This document shows, piece after piece, positions 1 through 8,781 of a stretch of 61,537 nt of DNA. Under the pieces are notes generated by a model. It did not search any database and had not been told where the DNA came from. It worked only from the letters and a program-made list of their open reading frames with translations. The stretch is taken from NCBI RefSeq assembly GCF_904426505.1, contig NZ_CAJGBN010000014.1, positions 1-61,537 of the forward strand, written 5' to 3'. Source of the stretch: Rubrivivax sp. A210. GTDB taxonomy: Bacteria > Pseudomonadota > Gammaproteobacteria > Burkholderiales > Burkholderiaceae_C. Positions within the stretch are counted from its first letter, which is position 1. The number at the start of each line of letters is the position of its first letter. The position numbers and the translations under genes are program-made.

Positions 1-428
1 ACCCGCGTCGAGGCCGGCACGCTGGCGCTTTCGGCCACCGGCACGCTGGCCTCGGGCAGCGTCAGCGTCGATGCCGGCACCCTGGCCCTGGCCGCGGCCG
101 AGCGCCTGGCCAACGGCGCGGCCGTCAACGTCGCCAGCGGTGCGGCCCTGACCCTGGCCGGCAACGAGACCATCGCCGGCCTGGCTCTGGCCGGCACCCT
201 GGGCGGCAACGGCACGCTAAGCGCCGCCAGCTACGCCCTGAACGGCGGCACCGTCGACGCCAACCTGGGCAGCGGCGCGCTCACTTCCACCGGCGCCAGC
301 CGCCTCAACGGCAGCGCCGCCGCCGACACCGTGGCCGTCAACGCCGGCACGCTCACGCTGGCCGCCGCCGGCCGCCTGAGCGCCCTGCCCGCCACCACCG
401 TGGCCGCGGGCGCCACCCTGGCCCTGGC
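1..428 (+). repeat. Perfect long direct repeat, copy A
   Basis: Bases 1-428 are identical to 1228-1655 (offset 1227 bp, 409 codons), and high similarity continues to about base 725. The identity includes synonymous positions, which points to a recent in-frame duplication or gene conversion within the exoprotein gene. Copy A may extend left of the window. Confidence 0.9.
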
Positions 429-3400
429 CGGCAACGAAACCCTGGGCAACCTGGCCGGCGCCGGCAACGTAAGCCTCGCCGGCGCGACGCTGTCCAGCGG
501 CAGCCTCGCCAGCAGCGAGTTCGCGGGCGGAATCAGCGGCAACGGCAACCTCGTCAAGCTGGGTGCGGGCAACACCTTCACGCTCAGTGGCGCCAACGGC
601 TACACCGGCAGCACCACGGTGGCGGCCGGCACGCTGGCACTGTCGGCCACCGGCACACTGGCCTCGGGTACGGTCAACGTCGACGCCGGCACCCTGGCCC
701 TGGCCGCCGCCGAGCGCCTGGCCGACACCACCGCAGTCAATGTCGCCAGCGGCGCCACGATGACCCTGGTCGGCGACGAGACCGTCACCAGCCTGGCCCT
801 GGCTGGCACCTTGGGCGGCATCGGCAAGCTCAGCGCCGGCACCTACGCCCTCAACGGAGGCAGCACCGGCGCCACGGCCGACCTCGGCACCGGCACGCTC
901 ACCGCCACCGGCGCCAGCAGCCTGGCCGGCAGTTCGGCCGCCGGCAACGTAACCGTCAACGGCGGCACGCTCACGCTGGCCGCGGCCGACAGGCTCAGCG
1001 CCTCACCCGCCGTCAACGTGGCTGCCGGCGCCAGCCTGGCCCTGGCCGGAGACCAGACCCTCGGCAGCCTGGCCGGCGCCGGCACCATCGAGCTGGCCGC
1101 CTTCCTTCTGCGCACCGGCACGCTGGGCGACAGCAGCTTCGACGGCGTCATTGCCGGCACGGGTGGCATCGCCAAGCAGGGCAGTTCCAGCTTCACGCTC
1201 AACGGCGCCAACACCTACACCGGCAACACCCGCGTCGAGGCCGGCACGCTGGCGCTTTCGGCCACCGGCACGCTGGCCTCGGGCAGCGTCAGCGTCGATG
1301 CCGGCACCCTGGCCCTGGCCGCGGCCGAGCGCCTGGCCAACGGCGCGGCCGTCAACGTCGCCAGCGGTGCGGCCCTGACCCTGGCCGGCAACGAGACCAT
1401 CGCCGGCCTGGCTCTGGCCGGCACCCTGGGCGGCAACGGCACGCTAAGCGCCGCCAGCTACGCCCTGAACGGCGGCACCGTCGACGCCAACCTGGGCAGC
1501 GGCGCGCTCACTTCCACCGGCGCCAGCCGCCTCAACGGCAGCGCCGCCGCCGACACCGTGGCCGTCAACGCCGGCACGCTCACGCTGGCCGCCGCCGGCC
1601 GCCTGAGCGCCCTGCCCGCCACCACCGTGGCCGCGGGCGCCACCCTGGCCCTGGCTGGCAACGAAACCCTGGGCAACCTGGCCGGCGCCGGCACGGTCAA
1701 CCTGGGCAGCGCAACGCTGTCCAGCGGCAGGCTCGCCAGCAGCGAGTTCGCGGGCGCAATCAGCGGCAGCGGCAACCTCGTCAAGCAGGGTGCGGCCAGC
1801 ACCTTCACGCTCAGTGGCGCCAACGGCTACACCGGCAGCACCACGGTGGCGGCGGGCACGCTGGCACTGTCGGCCACCGGCACGCTGGCCTCGGGTACGG
1901 TCAACGTCGACGCCGGCACCCTGGCCCTGGCCGCCGCCGAGCGCCTGGCCAACACGGCTGCGCTCAGCGTCGCCAGCGGTGCCACGATGACCCTGGCCGG
2001 CGACGAGACCGTCGCCAGCCTGGCCCTGGCCGGCACGCTGGGCGGCACGGGCCGTCTCACGGCCGCCACCTATGCGCTCGACGGCGGCACGGCCAATGCC
2101 GACCTCGGCGCTGGCACCCTCACCTCCACCGGCGCCAGCACCCTGGTCGGTGCCTCGGATGCCGCCAGCGTCACCGTCAGCCGTGGCACGCTCACGCTGG
2201 CCGCGGCCGACCGGCTGAACGACGCCGCGACGCTCACCGTCGACACCGGCGCCACGCTGGCACTGAACGGCAACGACCGCGTCGACAACCTGGGCCTTTC
2301 CGGCACCCTGGCCGGCAGCGGCACGCTCACCGCGGCCCGCTATGCGCTGGCCGGCGGCACGGCCACCGCCAACCTGGGCGCCGGCGCCCTCACCTCCACC
2401 GGCGCCAGCACCCTGGCCGGCACCTCGGCCGCAGACACCGTGGCGGTCAGCAATGGCACGCTGGCCCTGGCCAGCGCCGGCCGCCTGGTCGGCCCGGCGG
2501 CCGTCAACGTTGCCGCCGGCGCCACGCTGGCGATGACGGGTGATCAGGGCATGGGCTCGCTGGCCGGCAGTGGCAGCGTGACGCTGGGTGGATTCACCCT
2601 GGCCACCGGCGCGCTCGGCGACAGCGAGTTCGCCGGCGACATCAGCGGCAGCGGCGGCCTCGTCAAGCAAGGCGGCAGCAGCTTCACGCTCTCGGGCAGC
2701 AACAGCTATACCGGCATCACCACCGTAGCCGCCGGCGTGCTGCAGGTGGGCGACGGCACCACCCGCGGCAGCCTGTCCAGCAGTGGCTATGCGGTGAGCG
2801 GCACGCTGCGCAGCGCGCGCAGCGACGCCGTCGCGCTGGCGGCGCCGGTCAGCGGCAGTGGCGAGCTGGAGCAGGCCGGCAGCGGCGTGCTCACGCTCTC
2901 CGGCAGCAACAAGACCTACAGTGGCCGCACCCTGGTGACGCGCGGCGAACTCGCCACCGCCGGCAACGAAGATCTGCCCGATGGCAGCTTGGTCGAGGTG
3001 GCCGCCGCCGGCCGCCTCACGCTGGGCGGCAGCGAGACGCTGCGCGGCATCAGCGCCGACGGCAGCGTCGCGCTGGCCGGCAATCTGACGGCCAGCGAAG
3101 ACCTGCTGCTGCGCGGTGCGGTCACCGTGCCCGGCGGCCAGGCGCTGACGCTCACGGCGCAGCGCATCACGGCTGCGAGCGACGACAACCGCTGGGGCAG
3201 CAGCGTCGCCATCGATGCGCGCGACGCGGTCACGCTGTCCAGCGGGCGCGAGGGCGGTGCGCTGCGCGATCTCGTGCTCGGCACCACCACCGTCGACCAG
3301 GGCGGACACATCGAAGCCGGCACATTGCGCCTGGCCGGCGCCACCACCATCAACGGCGGCACGCTGGAACTGGTGGCCACCCAGGCGGCCACGCCGACGG

Positions 3401-4353
3401 CCCCGGGCGCCGAACTCGACGCCAAGCAGGCGGGCAGTTCGCCCCTCTCCCTGGCCGCCAACGTGGTCGACCAGGATCTCGCCAATGGCATCAGCCTGGC
3501 CGCCGGGGCCGGCCTGCGCATCCAGGCCAGCGGCGGCGGCTCGGTGCGCCTGGCCAGCCTGAGCAACCGCTTCCTGGGCGATCTCGAGATCCTCAGCGGC
3601 GCGGCCTACAACACGGCCTGGGTGCCCACCAAGGTGACCGCCAGCTTCAACGGCGGCCCGGCCGTCGAGTACACGCTGCAGAGCAAGGTCGCGCTGGTCG
3701 GCAGCACCATCAATGTCGGCGGCATCGGCATCGAGGCCGACGTGGTGGCCGTCACCGCCGACCTCCTGGCCACGACCGGCGCCGACAGCCGCATCGCGGC
3801 GCGCCTGCCCTTCGACAACTCCATAGGCACGGTGGCCTCGCTGCCCGGCCTGACGCTCGAACTGACCGACGCCTCCTTCCTGCTGCAATCGCCCTTCGGC
3901 CAGAACGGCGGTGAGATTCGCATCGACGTCGGCAGCCGCTCTCTGGGCAACCGCAGCACGCCGCTGGACGCCGGCTATGTGACGGTGCTGCCGCGCGGCG
4001 GCGCCAAGGGCAGCACCTCGGTGCTGCTCAACGGGCCCGAAGTCAGCGCCACCGGCTACCGCTTCTTCTTCGACGGCGCCGGCGTGCAAAGCGAAGTGCC
4101 GGTGTTCTACAACGGCCTGCTGCCGGTGTCGCCCCAGGTCGAGAACTCGATCTCGGCCACGGTGTCGGTGTCCGAGGGCGCGCGCAAGGAGCGCTTCGAC
4201 GAGGCCATACGCACCGAGAACGTCGCCGTGCGCCTGCGTGCCGGCGTCATCGCCGAGGTCGGCCCTGGCCGCCCGGCCACCGTGGGCAGCGAGGGCCTGC
4301 GCAGCTCGACCTCCTGCACCCAGACCAAGGAACTCGCCTGCGAGGCCCCATGA
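1..4353 (+). CDS. Large secreted exoprotein with autotransporter-type beta-strand repeats (3' part, 5' end outside window)
   Basis: The frame is open from base 1, so the true start lies upstream; 1450 residues are visible. The protein is built from Gly/Ala/Thr/Leu-rich repeats of about 204 residues, each carrying a GANxYTGxTxVxAGTLALS core (codons near 592, 1204, 1819 and 2695), which is the signature of autotransporter-associated beta-strand repeats. These fold as a right-handed beta-helix on the cell surface or outside the cell. No C-terminal autotransporter beta-barrel is present. The protein ends in a short tail with two cysteines (residues 1439 and 1447 of the visible part) close to the stop. 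In two-partner secretion adhesins such as HMW1, a C-terminal Cys pair tethers the protein to its outer-membrane partner, so a TpsA-like role is an inference. An N-terminal secretion domain and a TpsB partner would have to lie upstream. The caspase-like gene follows after 31 bp. Confidence 0.85.
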   Translation, partial: TRVEAGTLALSATGTLASGSVSVDAGTLALAAAERLANGAAVNVASGAALTLAGNETIAGLALAGTLGGNGTLSAASYALNGGTVDANLGSGALTSTGASRLNGSAAADTVAVNAGTLTLAAAGRLSALPATTVAAGATLALAGNETLGNLAGAGNVSLAGATLSSGSLASSEFAGGISGNGNLVKLGAGNTFTLSGANGYTGSTTVAAGTLALSATGTLASGTVNVDAGTLALAAAERLADTTAVNVASGATMTLVGDETVTSLALAGTLGGIGKLSAGTYALNGGSTGATADLGTGTLTATGASSLAGSSAAGNVTVNGGTLTLAAADRLSASPAVNVAAGASLALAGDQTLGSLAGAGTIELAAFLLRTGTLGDSSFDGVIAGTGGIAKQGSSSFTLNGANTYTGNTRVEAGTLALSATGTLASGSVSVDAGTLALAAAERLANGAAVNVASGAALTLAGNETIAGLALAGTLGGNGTLSAASYALNGGTVDANLGSGALTSTGASRLNGSAAADTVAVNAGTLTLAAAGRLSALPATTVAAGATLALAGNETLGNLAGAGTVNLGSATLSSGRLASSEFAGAISGSGNLVKQGAASTFTLSGANGYTGSTTVAAGTLALSATGTLASGTVNVDAGTLALAAAERLANTAALSVASGATMTLAGDETVASLALAGTLGGTGRLTAATYALDGGTANADLGAGTLTSTGASTLVGASDAASVTVSRGTLTLAAADRLNDAATLTVDTGATLALNGNDRVDNLGLSGTLAGSGTLTAARYALAGGTATANLGAGALTSTGASTLAGTSAADTVAVSNGTLALASAGRLVGPAAVNVAAGATLAMTGDQGMGSLAGSGSVTLGGFTLATGALGDSEFAGDISGSGGLVKQGGSSFTLSGSNSYTGITTVAAGVLQVGDGTTRGSLSSSGYAVSGTLRSARSDAVALAAPVSGSGELEQAGSGVLTLSGSNKTYSGRTLVTRGELATAGNEDLPDGSLVEVAAAGRLTLGGSETLRGISADGSVALAGNLTASEDLLLRGAVTVPGGQALTLTAQRITAASDDNRWGSSVAIDARDAVTLSSGREGGALRDLVLGTTTVDQGGHIEAGTLRLAGATTINGGTLELVATQAATPTAPGAELDAKQAGSSPLSLAANVVDQDLANGISLAAGAGLRIQASGGGSVRLASLSNRFLGDLEILSGAAYNTAWVPTKVTASFNGGPAVEYTLQSKVALVGSTINVGGIGIEADVVAVTADLLATTGADSRIAARLPFDNSIGTVASLPGLTLELTDASFLLQSPFGQNGGEIRIDVGSRSLGNRSTPLDAGYVTVLPRGGAKGSTSVLLNGPEVSATGYRFFFDGAGVQSEVPVFYNGLLPVSPQVENSISATVSVSEGARKERFDEAIRTENVAVRLRAGVIAEVGPGRPATVGSEGLRSSTSCTQTKELACEAP
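1228..1655 (+). repeat. Perfect long direct repeat, copy B
   Basis: Second copy of the 428-bp identical block. Similarity to copy A continues to about base 1952 with scattered substitutions. It lies inside the exoprotein frame and preserves it. Confidence 0.9.
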
Positions 4354-4384
4354 ACGCCATCCCTGCCCGCCGCCCGGAGCCCGC

Positions 4385-5809
4385 ATGAAACTCGACACGC
4401 ACAACCCTCCCGCGGCCGTGGACCGCCGCCGCCTGCTGCAGGCCGGCGGCGCCTGGGCAGGCCTCGCCGCCCTGCCCTCCAGTGTGTACGCCCAGACCGC
4501 CACCGAAGGCCCCGAGCCGCCGCGGCTGGCGCTGCTGATCGGCAATCGCGACTACCCCGAGGGCGAGGACCTGCCGCCCATCCACAAGAACGTGCGCGAC
4601 CTGCGGGCAGCGCTCGAGAAGCGCGGTTTCACGGTCAGCGAGGGGCTTGATCTCGATCTTGCCCAGGCGCGCAAGGCGATGGACGATTTCGGCGCCAAGG
4701 TGCGCGCCGCGCCGCCCGACGCCACCGTGCTGTTCTACTTCTCGGGCCACGGCGCCCAGGTCGACAGCGAGAACCTGCTCGTCTCGGCCCGCACCAGCCC
4801 CAAGGCCCTGCCCGACAATCTGGCGCGCGCCAGCCTCATGCTCAGGACCGGCGTCGTCGGCCAACTGCCCCTGCGGCCCCAGGGCCTGACCATCGCCATC
4901 ATCGACGCCTGCCGCACCACGCTGCGCGAGGTCTCGCGTGGCGGGGGCGGCCTCAACCAGGTGGAAGCTCCGCCAGGGTGCCTGATCGCCTTCGCCACCG
5001 GCGCCGGCAAGCCGGCGATCGCGCCGGCCGATGACACGCGCAATACTTTCTACACCGCCTCGCTGGTGAAACTGCTCGAGACCTCGTCGGACGAGATTTC
5101 GTTCTACGACCTGTTCCATCTCGTCAAGAGCGACGTGCAGGACACCATGCTCAACCACCCGGTGCCGCTGCTGCGCCAGTTCGCCCAGTACCCCTTCATT
5201 GCCGAAAACACGCGCATCCAGCGCCGCCTGGCGCCGCGCGCCGCCGCCGCCGCCGCAGTGGCCGGCACTGCAGCCAGCGCCGTCGCAGCACCGTCGCTGC
5301 CGCCGCGCTTCGAGGACAACGCCGAGGAACAGGACTACGCCCGCCTGCAATCGGCGATCTGGCCACCCGAGGTGGCGCGCCTGGCCACCGAATACCTGGC
5401 CAAGCACCCCAAGAGCCGCCTGGCCGGCAGCGCCGAGGTGGCGCGCGAAGGCGCGGCCGAAGCGGCGAAGATCCTGAGGCGCAACGATGTACGACTGTTC
5501 CGCAGCGCCTTTGACCTGCCCGCGGGAAACACGGGCGACATCGCGGCCGATCTGACCAAGGCGGCGCGCGGCAACAAGGATGCCGCAGCGCGGCTGGGTC
5601 GCAGCTACCGCGCCAAGGACGCGGCCGACCGTGGCCGCTACGAGGGCTGGCTGCAGTACGCCGCAGCGCTGGGCAATGGCATCGCGAGCTACGAGTTGGC
5701 GCTGCACTACCGCCGCTTCGACCAGCCGCTGCTGGCAGCGCAGTTCGAGTCACGCGCGCTCGACCTGGGCTATACGCCACCGCCTTCGCTGGACAACACG
5801 CGCAAGTAG
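4385..5809 (+). CDS. Caspase-like (peptidase C14) protein with Tat-like signal and Sel1-like tail
   Basis: This 474-residue protein starts at ATG 4385 behind GGAG (4376-4379). The N-terminus has a twin-arginine-like signal (DRRRLLQAGG) followed by a hydrophobic stretch and an AQT-type cleavage site, so export to the periplasm is likely. The caspase p20-like fold begins at LALLIGNRDY; the catalytic His is in YFSGHGAQ and the catalytic Cys in IIDACR. A low-complexity Ala linker leads to a C-terminal helical region that resembles Sel1/TPR repeats (AARLGRSYRAKDAADRG, then LGNGIASYELALHYRR). Known members cleave after basic or acidic residues; the substrate here is unknown. It follows the exoprotein by 31 bp on the same strand, so processing or quality control of that exoprotein is a plausible inference. 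A 12-codon frame (4350-4388) overlaps both genes by 4 bp and could couple their translation. Confidence 0.9.
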   Translation: MKLDTHNPPAAVDRRRLLQAGGAWAGLAALPSSVYAQTATEGPEPPRLALLIGNRDYPEGEDLPPIHKNVRDLRAALEKRGFTVSEGLDLDLAQARKAMDDFGAKVRAAPPDATVLFYFSGHGAQVDSENLLVSARTSPKALPDNLARASLMLRTGVVGQLPLRPQGLTIAIIDACRTTLREVSRGGGGLNQVEAPPGCLIAFATGAGKPAIAPADDTRNTFYTASLVKLLETSSDEISFYDLFHLVKSDVQDTMLNHPVPLLRQFAQYPFIAENTRIQRRLAPRAAAAAAVAGTAASAVAAPSLPPRFEDNAEEQDYARLQSAIWPPEVARLATEYLAKHPKSRLAGSAEVAREGAAEAAKILRRNDVRLFRSAFDLPAGNTGDIAADLTKAARGNKDAAARLGRSYRAKDAADRGRYEGWLQYAAALGNGIASYELALHYRRFDQPLLAAQFESRALDLGYTPPPSLDNTRK

Positions 5810-5843
5810 CCTTAGAGCTTGGCGCCTGCGCGGCCGGGCCTCG

Positions 5844-6209
5844 TCAGCGCGGGCGCGGCTGCCCGTGGAGCAGCACGCGCTCGCCGTCAAGAAAGCCCAT
5901 GACGAAGGCGCGCGTAGGCTCGGCAGTGCCGGGCACCTCGAGCAGGGCGCGCAGCGCCGCTGCCGTGCGCCAGGCGAGGTAGCGGCTTACGTACTGGCAG
6001 TTGTAGGCATCGAGCAGGCGCTCGAACTCGTGCATCTCGTACATCACCCACACCGTGCAGGCGGCGAAGAGCGCGAAGCCCGTGTCGACGTCGATCAGGC
6101 GCACCACCATCGCCGCAAAGCCCATCAGCACCACGAGCGGCGCAAAACCGGCCGCGACGGCCGCGCGCTGGACATCGGGCGGCGTGTAGTCGGGCAGCGT
6201 GATCGGCAT
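5844..6209 (-). CDS. Small membrane protein of unknown function
   Basis: 121 residues, start ATG 6209 with GGAG about 9 bp upstream. One long hydrophobic stretch (residues about 19-37, VAAGFAPLVVLMGFAAMVV) and a second, less clear one (about 42-56) suggest one or two membrane segments, followed by a charged C-terminal half. I do not recognise the family. It is convergent with the caspase-like gene and lies 105 bp downstream of the kinase gene on the same strand, so it could be the last gene of that unit, but nothing shows it directly. Confidence 0.6.
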   Translation of the reverse strand: MPITLPDYTPPDVQRAAVAAGFAPLVVLMGFAAMVVRLIDVDTGFALFAACTVWVMYEMHEFERLLDAYNCQYVSRYLAWRTAAALRALLEVPGTAEPTRAFVMGFLDGERVLLHGQPRPR

Positions 6210-6314
6210 GGCTGGACTCCGGGCGGATGGCCAAAGGTATACCGCGCACGGATCGCCCGCAACACCCGAGTTCGGGCCGCAAGAGCCCCTAATTTGCCCC
6301 CTGGCACCGGCCCT

Positions 6315-7781
6315 TCAGGCCAGTCGCGCCAATTCAGCCAGCAGGCGCTGGCGCGCCGCCTCGGGCACGGCCTCGGCCAGCAGGGCGCTCAGGTCGGCGC
6401 GGCGCCGCGTGCGCTCGGCCGCGCGCTTGACGACGACGCGGGCGATGGGCCCCAGCTGCACCGCCAGCAGCTTCTGCGCCTGCTCGATCCAGGCGTCCGA
6501 CACCGGCGTTCCACCGCTCGCGCCGCTGCCCACGCTGCCGCCCGTGGCCGGCGCCGGCGCCGTCTGGGCGGGCAGCATGCCGCCCTGGCGCGTCGTGCCA
6601 TGGCTGCCGGTGCTGGCGGCGGTGCGGCGGCCGAGAAAGCTGTCGCGCGCCGCCGCATTGGTGATCTGCTCGGCCAGCCGCGCCTGCAGCTGCGGCAGGT
6701 CCAGGCATTCGCGCGCCGCGCGCCGCACCAGCACGGCCGCGAGCGGGCCGACATGGCGCGCCAGGCTGGATTCGACCTGGGCCAGCACCGCCGGATCCCA
6801 GTGCGTGGGTGGGGTGGCGGTGGGCGTGGTGCTGGCGCCGGCTGGCAGCGCGGCCGGCGAGCCCGGAGCCAGCGGCCGTATGCGCTCGGTGGGTGCGTAC
6901 TCGGTGGGCGGCGGCAGGGCATAGACCGCCTCGCGTGCCACCACCGGCGGCACCGGCGCGCCCAGGGCCGCCGCCACCGCCTCGCGCAGGGCCGTGGCGT
7001 TGACCGGGCGCTGGGCCGGATCCTTGGCCAGCGCCTGGGCGACGACGGCGTCGAAGCGCGGACCGTGGGGCGCGTGCTCGGCCGCCGACGGCGGCAGCGG
7101 CGCCTCGTTGACCACCTTGTACATCAGCGCCTCGGGCGGCCCGACGAAGGGCGCACGGCCGGCCAGCATCTGGTAGAGCACGACGCCGACCGCGTAGAGG
7201 TCGACGCGGTGGTCGATGGGCCGGCCCATGAACTGCTCGGGCGCCATGTACATCGGCGTGCCGAGCACGCTGTTGGCCATCGTGAGGCCGCTGTTGTCGG
7301 TGCGCGCGATGCCGAAATCGGCGATCTTGACGCGGCCGCTCTTGGTCATGATGACGTTGGACGGCTTGATGTCGCGGTGGATGACACCGTTGTCGTGGGC
7401 GTGCGCCAGCGCCTCGGCCAGCTGCACCGCGACGCTGGCCACGTCGGCCTCGGTGAAACGCACGCGCTGGGCCAGGTAGAGGGCCAGCGTGTGGCCTTCG
7501 ATGTACTCCATCGCGATATAGGCCACGCGGCCGTCATCGCCGAAGTCGTAGACGCCGACGATGCCGGGATGCATCAGCCGGCCCGCGGCCTGGGCCTCGT
7601 TGCGGAAGCGGGCGGCGCTTTCCATGCCGGCGGGGGCGGCGTCGCCGGGCATGCGGCGTATGGTCTTGAGCGCCACCACGCGGCGGATGTCGGGGTCGAA
7701 GCCGCGGTAGACCACACCCATCGCGCCCTCGCCGAGGACGCCGGTGATCTGGTACTTGCCCAGGCGCTCGGGGTGGGCCAT
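6315..7781 (-). CDS. Ser/Thr protein kinase (PknB/Hanks type) with duplicated C-terminal module
   Basis: 488 residues. The N-terminal kinase domain is complete: glycine loop GEGAMG (18-22 region), lysine K39 in VALK, HRDIKPSN (135-142), DFG (155-157) and APE (180-182). The start ATG 7781 shares one base with the stop of the upstream sensor gene (TGATG), so the two are translationally coupled. A Pro/Thr-rich linker (about 300-350) leads to two copies of a roughly 45-residue module, VESSLARHVGPLAAVLVRRAA and a second reading IEQAQKLLAVQLGPIARVVVKRAA (quoted in part), separated by a Gly/Ser-rich linker. No transmembrane segment or PASTA repeat is present, so the kinase is probably cytoplasmic and receives its signal from the membrane sensor encoded just upstream. 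Targets are unknown. Confidence 0.95.
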   Translation of the reverse strand: MAHPERLGKYQITGVLGEGAMGVVYRGFDPDIRRVVALKTIRRMPGDAAPAGMESAARFRNEAQAAGRLMHPGIVGVYDFGDDGRVAYIAMEYIEGHTLALYLAQRVRFTEADVASVAVQLAEALAHAHDNGVIHRDIKPSNVIMTKSGRVKIADFGIARTDNSGLTMANSVLGTPMYMAPEQFMGRPIDHRVDLYAVGVVLYQMLAGRAPFVGPPEALMYKVVNEAPLPPSAAEHAPHGPRFDAVVAQALAKDPAQRPVNATALREAVAAALGAPVPPVVAREAVYALPPPTEYAPTERIRPLAPGSPAALPAGASTTPTATPPTHWDPAVLAQVESSLARHVGPLAAVLVRRAARECLDLPQLQARLAEQITNAAARDSFLGRRTAASTGSHGTTRQGGMLPAQTAPAPATGGSVGSGASGGTPVSDAWIEQAQKLLAVQLGPIARVVVKRAAERTRRRADLSALLAEAVPEAARQRLLAELARLA

Positions 7782-8653
7782 CAGCTCTCGAGCATCTTCA
7801 TCGCCTGCGTCACGCTGGTGCGCATGCGGGTGAAGGATTCGGCCAGCACGCCGATCTCGTCGCGGCCGCCGAGCGCGAAGTCCGGCGCTTCCAGATCGCC
7901 CTGGCTGACGCGGTCGGCCAGCGCCGAGAGCTGGGTCACCGGCCGCACCACCACCCACCAGATCATCAGGTTGAGCACCACGCCGACAACCAGGAACACC
8001 CCCACCAGCGAGGCCACGAAGTAACCGAAGGCCTGGTCGGCGCGCTGCAGCGGCGTGGCCATGGGCACCGAGACGATCTGGGCGCCGATGACCTCGTTGA
8101 GCTGCCAGCCGAAGCCATTGGCCGAGCCGTACTTGTCGACCAGGGTCTTGGGCGCCACCTCGACGCTGCTGTGGCATTGCAGGCAGGCCGGGTTGGTGAT
8201 GCGGATGGGGCGCGATACATAGAGCGAGGGGCCGGTGGGCGTGTCGCGCTGGCCGACGAATTCCTTCATCTCGGCGTTGTTGCGGAAGGCGTTGACGATG
8301 TCGACCTCCCAGCCCACGGCTCGGTCGCGTGGGTTGGTGGGGTTGAGCGTGGCTTCCTTGTAGCCGTACTCGGGGTGCTTGGCGCGCACCGTGTCCAGCA
8401 CCTCGTTGGCCGAGTAGCTGGGCACCGACTGGGGCAGGAACTTCTCCTTCATCTGCTCGGCCAGCAGCTTGGTGATCTGGCCCGCGGTGTAGGCGCGCAC
8501 CGCCAGCGCCTGCTCCATCAGCAGGCGGCCTCCGGCGATGACTTCCTCGCGCGCCTGCTCGCGCAGCATGGACCGGCTGATCCAGCCGCTGACGCCGACG
8601 CCCAGCGCCATCACGAGGATGTAGATGATGTTGAACTTGACCAGCAGCTTCAT
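7781..8653 (-). CDS. Membrane sensor: DUF3365-type haem-binding periplasmic domain plus HAMP
   Basis: 290 residues from ATG 8653. A first membrane segment (about 5-24), a periplasmic domain with a c-type haem motif CLQCH (157-161), a second membrane segment (about 211-236) and a HAMP-like linker (237-290) can be read in order. This is the arrangement of DUF3365/Tll0287-like sensors, in which a covalently bound haem reports redox state or a gas ligand. It has no histidine kinase or methyl-accepting domain; the output is presumably the Ser/Thr kinase whose ATG overlaps this stop codon. The nearest upstream gene is divergent, so the promoter should lie in 8654-8781. Confidence 0.85.
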   Translation of the reverse strand: MKLLVKFNIIYILVMALGVGVSGWISRSMLREQAREEVIAGGRLLMEQALAVRAYTAGQITKLLAEQMKEKFLPQSVPSYSANEVLDTVRAKHPEYGYKEATLNPTNPRDRAVGWEVDIVNAFRNNAEMKEFVGQRDTPTGPSLYVSRPIRITNPACLQCHSSVEVAPKTLVDKYGSANGFGWQLNEVIGAQIVSVPMATPLQRADQAFGYFVASLVGVFLVVGVVLNLMIWWVVVRPVTQLSALADRVSQGDLEAPDFALGGRDEIGVLAESFTRMRTSVTQAMKMLES

Positions 8654-8781
8654 CGGTGGGTGGCTCCGCCTGGCGTGCTCTCGTCGGGCGGCAGGACACC
8701 GCCACGGCCCGAGCCCGCAAGCCGGGCATGGTAGCCGCGTGTAAGGCACCGGCTATCGGCAAGAATGGTTACCCCCCTTAC

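Noticed and set aside
1..4353. CRISPR-like repetitive DNA
   Set aside because: The repeats are long, protein-coding, in frame and lack short unique spacers.
1444..4545. 1033-codon open frame on the minus strand opposite the exoprotein gene
   Set aside because: It is the antisense shadow of a GC-rich repeat gene: low-complexity Ala/Gly/Gln/Arg composition, no domain, and the plus-strand frame has clear repeats.
5580..8024. 814-codon plus-strand open frame
   Set aside because: It runs antisense across the small membrane protein, the kinase and the sensor, all of which have strong family motifs; its own composition is shadow-like.
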